DNA of 64,000 nt from Adiantum capillus-veneris (taxonomy: Eukaryota; Streptophyta; Polypodiopsida; Polypodiales; Pteridaceae): positions 691,001 to 755,000 of the forward strand of contig CM043942.1 of NCBI GenBank assembly GCA_014529385.2, read 5' to 3'. This document shows, in pieces, positions 21,291 to 31,853 of this stretch. The notes under the pieces are model-generated. The model searched no databases, was not told the origin of the DNA, and saw nothing but the letters and a program-made list of their open reading frames with translations. The position numbers and the translations under genes were made by a program. Every line of letters begins with the position of its first letter. The first letter of the stretch is position 1.

Positions 21291-22361
21291 GTGGCAAAGA
21301 TGAGGACTGTGAGAGCTGTCATAGCAGTGGCTGCATCTAGAGGATGGATTATGCATCAAATGTATGTAAAGAATGCCTTCTTGAATGGTGAGTTTCAAGA
21401 GGAAATGGATATGGATCAGCCACCTGGTTATGTCAATCCAAGTTACCCAGATTATGTATGCAGGCTTCTCAAAGCTTTGTATGGTTTGAATCAGGGCTCT
21501 AGAGCATGGTATGATAGGATTTCCAAGTATCTTGTCAGTATTGGTTTTAGGAGAGCTCATGCTAATCATTCACTCTATGTACGTGAGAGTGATATGGGGA
21601 TTGTGGTCATTACCGTATATGTAGATGACCTTATTATTGTGGGTGACAATGCTATGAAGATTGACCATGTGAAGGGTCTTCTCAAACAGGAGTTTGAAAT
21701 GAAAGATTTGGGCGAGTTGCGCTACTTTCTTGGCATTGAGGTGATCAGGACTCCAGAGGGTGTATGGCTGTCACAGAGACAGTATGCTTTGGACATGTTG
21801 TCAAAGTATGGTATGGCTGATTGTAAGCCAATTTCTATTCCCTTGGATGTGAATGCAAAGTTGAGTGCAGAGAAGTGTGATGTTGTTGAGGATGTCAAGA
21901 TGTACAGGAAGATTGTGGATAGTCTAATCTACTTGACTATCACGAGGCCAGACTTGAGCTACACAGTAGGCTTGGAGAGTCAGTTCATGCAACTTCCGAA
22001 GAAGCCACATTTGGATGGAGTACGACGCACACTTCGGCATGTGCAAGGGACTCTTGACTATGCATTGTTCTATGCAGCAGATGTGCCATTAGCATTGTAT
22101 GGGTATACAGATGCAGATTGGACAGGTAGCATTGTTGATAGGAGATCTACGAGTGGCTTCATGTTCTCTTTTGGGAATGCTGCTGTTACTTGGAGTAGCA
22201 AAAAGCAACCTACGGTTGCTTTATCGAGCACAGAGGCCAAATACAAAGGTGCAGCAATTGCGGCGTGCAAGGTAGCTTGGCTACGCACATTACTTGAGGA
22301 CTTGCGAGTGCACGTGGACCAGCAGATTGTCATCCATTGTGACAACCTCAGTAGCATGTAG
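21291..22361 (+). CDS. Copia A RT and RNase H, 356 aa
   Basis: The RT has KNAFLNGEFQEE, the LYGLNQGSRAW block and the YVDDLIIVG catalytic box. RNase H has YTDADWTGS, a TEAKYKGAA block and HCDNLSSM, which carry its acidic residues. It is in the same frame as Gag and separated by the TAG at 21,252. It stops at a TAG (22,359) where Gln is expected before the FARNPLFHARTKHIE tail. A further TGA lies at 22,425. The tail then leads into the purine tract. Confidence 0.9.
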   Translation: MAKMRTVRAVIAVAASRGWIMHQMYVKNAFLNGEFQEEMDMDQPPGYVNPSYPDYVCRLLKALYGLNQGSRAWYDRISKYLVSIGFRRAHANHSLYVRESDMGIVVITVYVDDLIIVGDNAMKIDHVKGLLKQEFEMKDLGELRYFLGIEVIRTPEGVWLSQRQYALDMLSKYGMADCKPISIPLDVNAKLSAEKCDVVEDVKMYRKIVDSLIYLTITRPDLSYTVGLESQFMQLPKKPHLDGVRRTLRHVQGTLDYALFYAADVPLALYGYTDADWTGSIVDRRSTSGFMFSFGNAAVTWSSKKQPTVALSSTEAKYKGAAIAACKVAWLRTLLEDLRVHVDQQIVIHCDNLSSM

Positions 22362-22564
22362 TTCGCTAGGAACCCACTGTTCCATGCCAGGACCAAGCAC
22401 ATAGAGGTCCATTACCACTATGTTTGAGAGCGAGTGTTGGCGGGCGACATCGACTTGGTCTACGTCAGCACAGAGGAGCAGATAGCGGATATCTTTACCA
22501 AGGCCCTCGGAGCTGAGAAGATTCGACGTTTCTGGACTATGCTTGGACTCTACAACATGTAGAG

Positions 22565-22576
22565 CCCGAGGGGGAG
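22565..22576 (+). other. Copia A polypurine tract
   Basis: CCCGAGGGGGAG abuts the 3' LTR start at 22,577, the expected place for plus-strand priming. Confidence 0.85.
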
Positions 22577-22897
22577 TGTTGAGATGTCGCGCTCTACATC
22601 TTGAGCTGGCATCCACTACGGGTCTTGGCCGCTTACGGCATTTACTCACTGGCGCGTTAGGTGACCGACACGGAGGATCTCTGCCAGTGATTCTACAGCT
22701 GGACTACACTTATAGTGCCAACCTAGGAGGCTTCTAGCGTGTTCACACTTAGTGATTGCATGTACATATGTGCTACTTTTCAGCTTTAGCACTTAGTCAT
22801 TTTGTACTCTCTTTTCTGTGCGAAGAAGAAGAAGCTTTCCATCTCTGTGTGCTTTGTGCTTGTCTTGTGTAGCTCTCTTGCATCCTCATTCTTTACA
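22577..22897 (+). repeat. Copia A 3' LTR (321 bp)
   Basis: Same ends and length as the 5' LTR. It is followed by the TTCTG target duplication at 22,898-22,902. Confidence 0.95.
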
Positions 22898-22902
22898 TTC
22901 TG

Positions 22903-24080
22903 TAAACCCTTGTATTAGTCCTTCGAGTAATTTGGTGATTATAGTTGTAGCAGGAGTAAATACACAATTATGCGCATTAGTGGTCCATCACAAATCCATT
23001 TTATGGATTTCAGATGGTATTTCTAGCCCAATCTCTTGGGTATAAGATCCTATGGCCTTGCAAATTTCTTCCTCTTGTGAAGAAAGAAGACAGAATCCAG
23101 GGCTTTCTAGTCTTCTCCTTGCTGCTAAATGAATGAGTTTCTTACATGTGAATACTGGAGTTTGTGTAGATTTATCAAGTCCATATATAACCAAATATTG
23201 TAAAATATATTTTATTTCATCCATCAACTCTGTGTTCTTATACTAGGGAGTTCGGTTCTGCCTATAAAAGGGAAATCTTTGGGCAAACATCTCATTAACT
23301 GACCCTTGGATATAATTTTAATGAGCTTTACTATCCTCACACCCTAAAAGGGTACATAAGGTCTTCCATACATTTCTAAGTTCTTTTATTATTGACTTAG
23401 GGTTTATTGGTATTAATGGTATGTGATTTAATCCTTTCTTGATAAACTCTTGGAAAGTTTTATGTCTAGCTATGCTAGGGTTAGTGGTGATCACATGTCT
23501 TCCAAATGGTTCTATGTCAACCAAAAAGTTGGAAAACCTTTTATGAGTTAAACAACCACATGGTTGTGTTTCCTCAATTTCTTTGGCAAACACAGAAGAT
23601 GGTTTGTATAGAGTATAGTTCAAGTTTTTGCTATATTTCCAACCAAAGCAAATCCTCATTTTAGACAATTCTTTATTGATGTGAAAATCATTTATCAAAT
23701 TAAAAAACCTATAAGGATTAATAAAGTCCATAAATTTGTTGCAAAACAATATGTGAAAAAATCTTCCATGCATCCTAACATTGCATTCAAAATGTAATAT
23801 TCCATTATTTCTTGTAATAAGTGAGTGTACCTAGTCTTCAGAATTTGGGTACTCAAGTGCTGTGGGAGTATCCCCATAGTCATCAGATCCTCTGAACTAC
23901 CTTGGCTTCTTGCTTGTTGACGCCATGCTGCTTGGTGTGTGTGATCTTCTTTAATTGCTCCTTGCCTTTAGGTGGTTTGAGTAGGGTTTCAATTGTGTTG
24001 GAAACTGGTGTGTTGTGTATCTTGTAAAGAAGTGGAGTCCCTGGTGTGTATAGGACTAGTCCCTTAGCTACTTCTAGCAT
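22903..24080 (-). pseudogene. Penelope-like element, N-terminal RT region
   Basis: Minus-strand frames 24,080-23,883, 23,773-23,318 and 23,227-22,988 form the part upstream of RT motif A. The 151-residue frame has CGCLTHKRFSNFLVDIEPFG, then RHVITTNPSIARHKTFQEFI and KKGLNHIPLIP. This resembles the segment with a Lys-Gly step before the RT core in Penelope-like proteins. Removing copia A would rejoin it to 17,610. The family assignment rests mainly on motif A and the YxDD box across the gap. Confidence 0.5.
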
Positions 24081-24313
24081 GTGTTCATGAAACTGATAAT
24101 AGATGATTACGCATGCCTTAATTCACTTGGAAATGAGGCCACCCATGCAATAAAGGCATAAACTTGGGTTGGTCCGGATGAAAATTGAAAAAACCTTGGT
24201 AAATTCTGGAATACGTACCACAAAAACTGATCAAACCAAATGATTGAAGAGGAGAAACTGGAGTTTGGATCCACCCTTTTACATTGGTATTTAAGGAAGG
24301 GTCAATAGAAATT

Positions 24314-25051
24314 TCAACAGTTTCTCAGAAACCGTTTTTGATCCTTTGCCCTGTCCATAAGAGAGATTCCTTTGGTGCGAGCAATGATTGAAGAGCTTGT
24401 ACATTTTTTACCATCAACTTCTGATAATTTGACATGTTTAAGCTCGAAGAGAACATCTTGTGCCAAAAGATGTTTGGAATGTAAGGCTAAGGTTTTATAT
24501 TGCTCAACAATGTCCGTGGGAATACTACATAGCAACCCTAGAGAGGAAATTGTAAAAGGTGCCCAATGGTTTAAAATTTCATAATCCCAGAGCTTATGTT
24601 CAAGTCGAATAGCATCCAGCTCAACTTGCCTGGGTGGTAGTAAAGGGATTACCTCTAAAAAGAGTTTAGAAACTGCTCTTTCTGGGGATAAGTAGTTTGC
24701 ATCTACTAAAAAGTTGAGGGCTTCTTTCTCTTCTTCCTCCAAAAGGTCTAGATCAAGAAGGGGATTAATAACTTTTTCTGAGTTCTTAATTTCTATAGGT
24801 ACCGTTGGAAGGTTATTGCTAAAATATAACTTGTTCACAATAGTGGGTAGAGAAGTAAAATAAAAATCAAGATCTGAACTACATTGTGCGTCAATAATGG
24901 ATAACTTAGCTAGGAAGGTATTAAAGGCTTCTAGAAGCTTGTCCTTCTCTTTTCTAGAAAGAATCAATAAGGAGAACCAGTCATTTATAGAAGCAGTGTT
25001 TAATACTAGTATAGAGTGGGTGCTTATAGCTTGTTTCTCAAAGTCAAGCAA
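24314..25051 (-). CDS. Unrecognised minus-strand ORF, 245 aa, upstream of the RT
   Basis: A frame rich in Leu, Glu and Lys, without a motif I recognise. It precedes the RT frames on the same strand, with about 230 bp between them, so it could be the first ORF or the N-terminal extension of the Penelope-like protein. It contains an acidic LDLLEEEEKEALNFLVDA stretch. It lies between the RT and the right direct repeat, inside the supposed element. Confidence 0.4.
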   Translation of the reverse strand: MLDFEKQAISTHSILVLNTASINDWFSLLILSRKEKDKLLEAFNTFLAKLSIIDAQCSSDLDFYFTSLPTIVNKLYFSNNLPTVPIEIKNSEKVINPLLDLDLLEEEEKEALNFLVDANYLSPERAVSKLFLEVIPLLPPRQVELDAIRLEHKLWDYEILNHWAPFTISSLGLLCSIPTDIVEQYKTLALHSKHLLAQDVLFELKHVKLSEVDGKKCTSSSIIARTKGISLMDRAKDQKRFLRNC

Positions 25052-25284
25052 TTTTTTGTGAAATTTTACACCTGTGAAACAAGAAATTATACATTGGGTA
25101 CCAACAAGTGGAACATGAATGCCTTCTTCTATTCCATATCCCAGACGGGTGAGAGATGGAATCCAAAAAGCCTAAATAAATCACCATATAAGTATTAAAC
25201 AAACATTTATTTATGTATTAGTATTAAGTTTCCCCAGTATATGATGGATACCTAACCAAAGGTATCCCGAGAAAGCTGTGTGTG

Positions 25285-27900
25285 TGTTTGATTGTAAAAT
25301 CCCATCATTTAGAATCATATACTAATAGAACTTAAATATTGTTTGCAATTACCATATTGTGTAAAGAACAAAGCAAAGTAGAATTTTTTGATATAAAACT
25401 TATTACAAGATACTTCGATACATGAAAAAGTAGGATCTTTAAACCGGAACTCCTATTAGATGAAAGCAGGGATCTCTACCTGCCAACCAACCACAAGTAC
25501 AATTAATTAGAATTAATTCGCACTAAATGGGTGACATGTATATCAAGCAATCCCCACTACTTGTTATTGCTGTCACACCTTGGACCCCAACCTTACTCCT
25601 AATCATATGTTATTTTTTCTTTTGCTCATCTATGCAAGTAGGTTCGATTACGGTGTGTGAACGTTTTTATGGGTTTACACGGCTTGGAGATGCGGTCTCT
25701 AATTGCTATTGGTTTGGTTTTCTTTTTCCCTTTATGTGCTGCCATGAGCTTGTCCCAAATCTATTGTAGCTTAAATACATCTCGAGTGATGCTCATCCTA
25801 GCTGTCTGCTTGTACCCCTGTTTGTCATCAATGGTTACACATATGAGTTTAGCATTCTTAGATACTATACTAGATGTTGCCTTAGGGGCATCCTTATCTC
25901 TATGGTTTATAAGTCAGCATTCCAATTTATAAGTATATCTAATTTGTGTAAGATCTTTCTTTTTTATATAAAAAACCAGTCTTACACAATATATCTGTCC
26001 TCACAGGAGGTTTTCATATACCCTCTTTCAAATCTCCTATACATTTTTATGCTAGATAGTAATCATAAAGAAAATCAGAAAAGGAGAAAAACTTTTCTTT
26101 TGAACATTATTTCTTAAAAACAATTTGTACTCGAGGCTTTCTATACCAATTCCCCTGGTTATTGCTTGTAGTAGACATCTCTAGTGCTCCTCTTTCCCAC
26201 TTAGTGCTCAAGGTAAAACACCACTTGAAGCTGTTTCCATCAAATGTCACATGATTTTGTGTAGGAATATTAGTCCTATGATACAGCCCTTAAATTATGC
26301 ATACTATACAACCGGTTTATATGCCAATATGATGCTTCAATGTGTTTATGTGCTTATACTTTTGTATATGAATGCCGAACCGTATGTATAAGTATGCCAA
26401 TACCCAAGCTTGTTCTTATCAATGTATTAACCGTGTGTCAGTTTTTCATAACCTATTGCGTACACCACGTATACGCATATGGAGCTTCCTCTTTTCGTAA
26501 CTATATGTGAGATTCTCTACTGCTAACCTATGCATGTGTATATAAGCGTAAATCGACTATTTTTCATGTGCATCCGTTACTTTATGGACTTCGTGAGCAT
26601 AGATACATCTTTCTTTTATGGCATAAAGCACAATAGCTAGCTTATGTTATATGATATCTTAGTGTCCCAATTTTTCTTTTTATGTTTGGACATATATCTG
26701 AGCACACCCTTCGTGTGCTTCTGCCAATAAGTGGTGTTTCGAGAGAGTGTATTGACATATGCTATGGGAATAAGTACGCTAATAATTGATTTGTATACAA
26801 CTTAAAAGACCATTAAAAAAACTTTTTTACCTTGTTCTGTTATGTATTTTTCTACAATCCACCGGCCTGAGAGTTGCGCCTTTGTGTGTTTGATGAGGAC
26901 ACCTCTTGTGGCTTGATGCTTTAACCGTTTTGTATGGAAGTTGCGCTTCCTTGCGCCACTTTGTGGGTGTGTGTGTGTTGTGAGTTACCGCCCAATTGCC
27001 TATGGCAATTGCGCCACTGTGTGGGTGTGTGTGTGCTTCAAAGCTTCTACGCTTTCTATGTGTGCACAACAAATACCTCAACTATGTGCGTGTGGTGGCA
27101 AGCCTTGTGCTACCTTCGTTTTATAAGGGGCTCTGAGCCATGTTGTGCCTTAAAGGCCTAGCCTTTGGGTGTCTTAAATCCTTCTGCATCCTAACATGCC
27201 AGCGCTGGCATTCGGCGCCTCTAGTAAGGCAATTCAGTTTTTTTAGGAGGTATACAGAGTGCTTAATTTAGAGGGTATGCAGAGTGCTTTTTTTTAGGCC
27301 TTTTTCTTCATATTAAAATCTTATCTTCCATGTATATATTGGCAATTTCATTACTTAATATAGGAAAAAGTAAAATTATTGTTTGTACGTAAGCCATTTA
27401 TCGTAAAAATGAACCTTTTGAACGATATCTTGTAACTGTGTAGGTATTACCCTTGGGTCTGTGTACCCATTAATTTTGTGAATAGAAACCAATTACTTGG
27501 GTTTTTTAAGACTTTCTATACTCAATGCCAGTGACACCCTGATTAATTCAAGGTATACATGTTTCTGGAAAATTCCAAAACAAGTTACAAATTAAATTAC
27601 AAAAATAAAGGGCTTGTCTATGCCAGAAATTACAAATGAAAGATAAAAAAGAAATGGGTTCTCTGGCCTTGACATCCATCATTACATCCTACTTTGGAGG
27701 AATCCATCCTTCTATCATTCTTCTGCCAATGATGGTGTTACCCGTGTCATGTTTCGTACAAGCTTGTTAAAAAAACCGCATCTTTTTTCCATTGGTACCA
27801 TGTAAGCATATGTTTGTTGTGTGGTTGTGTGTCCATAATATCATGGAATGTTGTCAACATGCATCCTGTGTTCCAAATATTTTGTGTGTGTGTGTGTGTT
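25285..27900. repeat. Right copy of the ~2.6-kb direct repeat
   Basis: Uninterrupted copy matching 11,005-11,794 plus 14,517-16,535. It preserves the empty site of the 2.7-kb insertion at about 26,048. It ends in (TG)n and (TTG)n at 27,883-27,912. It contains a purine/pyrimidine-poor block with AGGAGGTATACAGAGTGCTT shared with the left copy. No RNA gene or full ORF is seen. Confidence 0.8.
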
Positions 27901-27909
27901 GTTGTTGTT

Positions 27910-28094
27910 GTGTTTGACATGGAGTAGGTAGAAGAGGGAGTAGGGAGAGGGGGAGTGATGGTGTGGGAGCTGGAGAGGGGGGAGGGGAGGGAGGAGAGAT
28001 TGAGATGTAGCAATGGTGGAGAGGAAGGATGGCAGGGTATGTAGCCAAAACACGGAATTCTCTACCGTTCTTCTCTATTCTAGGCACCAGGCAT
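27910..28094. other. Sequence between direct repeat and CACTA end
   Basis: About 180 bp with a GGAG-rich stretch. I see no gene here. Confidence 0.4.
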
Positions 28095-28190
28095 TACTAC
28101 GGCTATTACTATGCCGATTACTCCTCTTATTACCGCGCCTATTACCGTGATAAGTCATATAGAATGGATACAAACGTATCCGAGGTTGTA

Positions 28191-28226
<36 letters not shown>
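28191..28226 (+). repeat. Homopolymer of 36 G
   Basis: An uninterrupted run of 36 G just inside the left end of the CACTA element. It can form a G-quadruplex. Such a run is also error-prone in assembly. Confidence 0.9.
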
Positions 28227-28228
<2 letters not shown>

Positions 28229-28800
28229 AACCACCCCCTTTACCCTTAGATATTAATTATTTCATTTCTTAGTCTTTTGAGTTTTTTAATGAAGATTTTT
28301 ATTTTTTTTAGTAATTTATTTTGTAGTACTTTTAGATGTTTATTAATTGCATTTTTTAAGTCCACTTTTATTTAAAAATAATTTTAGCATCATTGCAGTT
28401 TATTCTCTTTGAATTTAACTTCATGTATTTTTTTACTAGAATTTAGAACTTTTCTGATTAATTATTTGTTTTTTAAGGCACATGACTAAATAAAAAATGT
28501 ATCGCGTGTGCACGACATTGATTGGGATAACCGTGGCCCGCTTGGAGAACCTGAGCGCAATCGACGGCTCAAGGAAAAACTCCCTTGTCCTTTGCCAAGT
28601 GTAAAAGGGCAACCTCTCCCTTGAGGCACATTGCATTGGAGCACGTGGAGAACAAAGGGATTTGGCATCCTTGAAAAAGCGCTTGGAGAGATGAGAGAGC
28701 CACTCACCCATCGCTTGAGGAGGTGCCCCATTGATCTGTGTTCGGTGGTGGTGCACGGGCGCGCAAGGCCGAATGGTAGAGGCAAGAGCTACTAGACAAT

Positions 28801-29117
28801 TTGGTTGCACCGCATGGTGATCCTCCCATTGGCTCTACTTTGACAGCTCCTATAGCATCTGAGTTGCACTTTGATATAGAGCATGAGCACATGTTTGACA
28901 TGTGTGATGAGTTACTAGAGCATGAGTGCGACATGTGCAAGGAGAATTGTCAGCCTTGCACCCAACAGGCAACAGCAATGGAGGATAGATTGATAGCAAG
29001 TGCCAGAATACCTCTTTACGATGGTGCACATTACTCGGTGCTTCGGGCATCATTGGAAGTCCTCAACTTGCAAGAAAAATTTGGTTGGAGCAATGCAAGT
29101 GTCGATGCACTCCTTGG
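28801..29117 (+). pseudogene. CACTA transposase exon (TNP2-like, N-terminal)
   Basis: The frame ends with ARIPLYDGAHYSVLRASLEV and FGWSNASVDALLG, the conserved block before the TNP2 core (xPLxxGxxxSxL...LxxLxxKxxxxWSxxSxDxLL). A GTAAGT donor at 29,118 and a TTGTAG acceptor at 29,206 define an 89-bp intron. The spliced reading continues in frame with the next exon. The true start is not clear; a Met at 28,801+ is in frame. Confidence 0.7.
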
Positions 29118-29206
29118 GTAAGTATGAAATATGGCTTTTTATATACTCTTCACTCGCTATTCTTTGTCGTCTCCTAGCAATTGTACTGATATGCGGTTTG
29201 TTGTAG

Positions 29207-29397
29207 TTTAATGGGAAAAATGTTGCGAAAAGATCACCACATGCCTCCAGACCATCGACGAGCTATATCGTATGTCATTACACTTGAAATGGAGTATGAG
29301 TGCATCCATGCGTGCGTCAACATTTGCATGCTATACTGCAATGAGCACGCACATGCTACTGCATGTCCCGTGTGTGGGGAGGCACGATACAAGACCG
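29207..29397 (+). pseudogene. CACTA transposase exon with zinc motif, interrupted by copia B
   Basis: LMGKMLRKDHHMPPDHRRAI leads into YECIHACVNICMLYCNEHAH and TACPVCGEARYK. This is the TNP2 Cys/His motif (KIHACxNDCxLY...CPxCGxxRxK). Copia B enters at 29,398. Removing copia B and one target copy restores the frame into the VLRHF block at 39.86 kb, so the insertion is exact and happened in an otherwise intact exon. Confidence 0.85.
29393..29397. repeat. Copia B target-site duplication, left (GACCG)
   Basis: GACCG before the 5' LTR. TACCG follows the 3' LTR at 39,832-39,836, one mismatch. Confidence 0.8.
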
Positions 29398-29589
29398 TGT
29401 TGGGGTATAAAGCCCAATGTGGTCGCCCAGGTAAGTGGGCGGGCCGCCAGGTATGTACACATATTCTTTTGTAAAAACCTAATAAGAACTCACTATGCTC
29501 TACACATTACAGTAGAGCGAGTTCACCATATCGTTGTGCTCTTCTTCTCGCACTCTCTCTCGCGTCGCACTTCCGCTCGTACTCCTTCA
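29398..29589 (+). repeat. Copia B 5' LTR (192 bp)
   Basis: Begins TGTTGGGGTATAAAG and ends CTCCTTCA. It is short for a copia LTR. Confidence 0.95.
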
Positions 29590-29591
29590 AC

Positions 29592-29607
29592 TGGTATCAG
29601 AGCTCAG
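29592..29607 (+). other. Copia B primer-binding site, tRNA(iMet)
   Basis: TGGTATCAGAGCTCAG, two bases inside the LTR. Confidence 0.95.
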
Positions 29608-30603
29608 ATCGAGGCTCGGGGCAGCACTGCAGGAGGCTAGAGTCACCAACTCAGATTGGAGTGAAATTTGACAGGCGAAGACACGGCCCCAAATCTCATG
29701 GGACTGCCCAAAGGGCTTGGTGTTGTCAGAATTTCATTCTGAGGTCATCTCGGCCACCGTTCGGCTTCGACAAAGGTCTACGAAGGCCATTTTCGACTAC
29801 GTGGTCTCAGCGGGTGCAGATCCGACTCTGCAAATTTGGGGTTTTCGGCCTACGACTGCAGGTGTTGAGGATATCGACACTCCCAGAATGTTGATTTGTG
29901 GTTGTCTACACATCGAAGGACGGCTCACAGTTCTTGGAGGCGTGTCACATACGACACGGACACATCTACCTACAGACTGTAGGCGACATCCACTAGTTCA
30001 TCAGGTAGCTTGTGTTTGCTGCTTGATATTCCAGATTTCATCCTGACATTGCAGGTACTTCCACATGGGATGTATTGTCAGTTGAGGGTTTGTTGGCTGT
30101 GAGTCATGTAGCAAACAACCGCCACAGCGGTTACAGCATACAGTGGGAAATTTGTGGATGTATGACTTTGTGGGAAGTCTATGTACTGTCAGATTTACTA
30201 CAGCCTTTGTTGAGGGTCGAGTGAGGTTTTATTGAGCTAGGGGGATTCTCGAATGTTGGGATCCTTTCGGTGATACAGGTCTTGGAGCGATCCCTCGAGC
30301 ACCCTTAGATAGGCAGCTAGGATGTATTGACTGTGAGTTAGACAGTTGGGATTGCATCTTTGCTTTACTGTCGTTGAGGCATTGTCGCAGTCTATGCCTA
30401 GAGGATAGTGTCAGAGAGACAGTGTTTTTTGTTCTGTTTTTAGTACACCAGAGGCATTTTACAAAGGAGACTCTGCCAAAATTTCTGCAGAATCTGAAGC
30501 TTTCTTGGTTCATTTGACAGGTTGATATTGGTTCAGAGGTCAGTTTACAGGGGAAACTCTGCCGAATTTTTCCCAAAAAATTAAACTACTGTGAAGCGTA
30601 GCT
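29608..30603 (+). other. Copia B leader
   Basis: About 1 kb between primer-binding site and gag with no supported gene. Small frames here carry no motif. Confidence 0.6.
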
Positions 30604-30961
30604 ATGGCTGGATCACAGGACACTGCTCTTTACAATATCAAGAAGCTAGATGGATCCCATTGTGGAAGAAGCAGATTTGGAACGTGTTGGTACAAAAGAA
30701 GCAGATAAAACCTATAAAGCTCAAGGGGATAAAACCAGAAGATATGGACGAAGATGAATGGAGCGAAATGGATGAATTGGCACTTTCTACCATTATGCTG
30801 ACTTTGGCAGAAAGCGTTTACTTCAATGTAGCAGACGAGATGTCGGCTTATCAAGCATGGTTAAAGTTGAGTGATCTTTATGAGAAGCAAAGTGCAGCTT
30901 CACAGGTATACTAGCTTTAGAAGCTTGTTGACTTGAAGATGAAAGAAGGGACACCTATGTC
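30604..30961 (+). pseudogene. Copia B Gag, N-terminal part, frameshifted
   Basis: Starts MAGSQDTALYNIKKLDGSH at 30,604, then shifts frame near 30,655 into LWKKQIWNVLVQKKQ and MDELALSTIMLTLAESVYFN, the copia Gag N-terminal region. Stops at 30,912 and just after. The sequence continues to GTPMSN at 30,961, where copia C is inserted. Gag resumes at 35,967 with HLNEFN in the correct frame. Confidence 0.85.
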
Positions 30962-30966
30962 CAATC
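30962..30966. repeat. Copia C target-site duplication, left (CAATC)
   Basis: CAATC on the left. The identical CAATC is at 35,962-35,966 on the right. Confidence 0.95.
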
Positions 30967-31204
30967 TGTTAAGTATGGAGCCTGATTTACCCTTGTAATT
31001 TTCTGTGGTAAAAGCGCACATTTGTAAGGCCCCCATTATGAGGAGAAGCCATCGTGCGTGAAGGAAAATCACTCACCGGAAACCAAAATTTTCACGGACA
31101 AGAATCAGGGGCAACTTTAAAGGCCTCGGGGGCGTAGGCCCCCGAGACTTTTTTTTCGTCGGAATATTATGGCTGGATGGCGGCCGAAAAGTGGTCCAAA
31201 AACA

Positions 31205-31335
31205 ACCGGTCGGTTGGCCGGTGGCCGGTAGTAAATGGCCTATGGCCTGTGGTCAGAAGTCAATGGCCGGTGGCCGGTGGTCGGAAGTCAATGGCCGGTG
31301 GCCGATGGCCGCATTCAATGGCCGGTGGCCGAATT
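31205..31335 (+). repeat. GGCCGGTGG minisatellite in copia C LTR
   Basis: Imperfect repeats of GGCCGGTGGCCGG with AGTCAATGG spacers. Shorter versions lie at 33,625-33,710 (reverse), 35,400-35,520 and 60,020-60,110 (reverse). Confidence 0.8.
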
Positions 31336-31461
31336 CAAAAGCGGACTTGTCTTCTCAAGGGCGGCCACACATGGGCGGATTGGAGGGTCCGATTTGGACT
31401 TATTCGCACAAGGGCGGCTACACATGGCTGTCTCTCATAAGAGAGGGCAGCCCTTTTGGCC

Positions 31462-31469
31462 TATAAAAG
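31462..31469 (+). promoter_or_regulatory. TATA box of copia C LTR
   Basis: TATAAAAG in the context GGCCTATAAAAGGAGGCC. It is conserved in all four LTR copies in this window, about 330 bp before the LTR end. Confidence 0.7.
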
Positions 31470-31668
31470 GAGGCCATTTCTACACACATTTCATAGTGTG
31501 AAGTTGATGCAACAAGGTGAGTGTGAGGTGGTGAGAGTGAAGGAAGGCGGGAGCTCCATTAAGGGTATAATCTCTTTGTAAACTACTTCTTGTTTTGAAG
31601 TACTAAAGCCATTGAGTGGCTGCTCTCTCGTGGACGTAGCCCACATTGGGTGAACCACGTATATCGTG

Positions 31669-31705
<37 letters not shown>

Positions 31706-31791
31706 CTATAATCTCGTGTATATAAATCTGTCTCTCTCCATTAAGTAATCTACTCAATTATCTATTTAGCTACGTCTTATTTCCTAACAAC

Positions 31792-31807
31792 TGGTATCAG
31801 AGCAAGG
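31792..31807 (+). other. Copia C primer-binding site, tRNA(iMet)
   Basis: TGGTATCAGAGCAAGG two bases after the LTR end. Confidence 0.95.
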
Positions 31808-31853
31808 TTTGCTCGTAGCTAAATTATCTCAAGGAAAGGATTCCTTGAATTGA

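Larger units (their letters stand above)
17616..22897 (+). mobile_element. Ty1/copia retrotransposon A, complete but dead
   Basis: A 5,282-bp element with two 321-bp LTRs, a TTCTG target duplication, a tRNA(iMet) primer-binding site and a purine tract. Domain order is Gag, protease, integrase, RT, RNase H, the copia order. All coding blocks lie in one frame from 18,249 to past 22,361, with in-frame stops but no frameshift. It is inserted in the Penelope-like RT and splits it. Confidence 0.95.
30967..31789 (+). repeat. Copia C 5' LTR (823 bp)
   Basis: TGTTAAGTATGGAG to TTTCCTAACA. It contains a GC-rich minisatellite of GGCCGGTGGCC units (about 31,205-31,335), a TATA box at 31,462, and (CT)n at 31,674-31,702. 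Unit number differs between LTR copies in this window. Confidence 0.95.

Noticed and set aside
31177-31501. Open frames in the LTR minisatellite
   Set aside because: The frames arise from GGCCGGTGG repeats in three frames and recur in all LTR copies; no codon signal.
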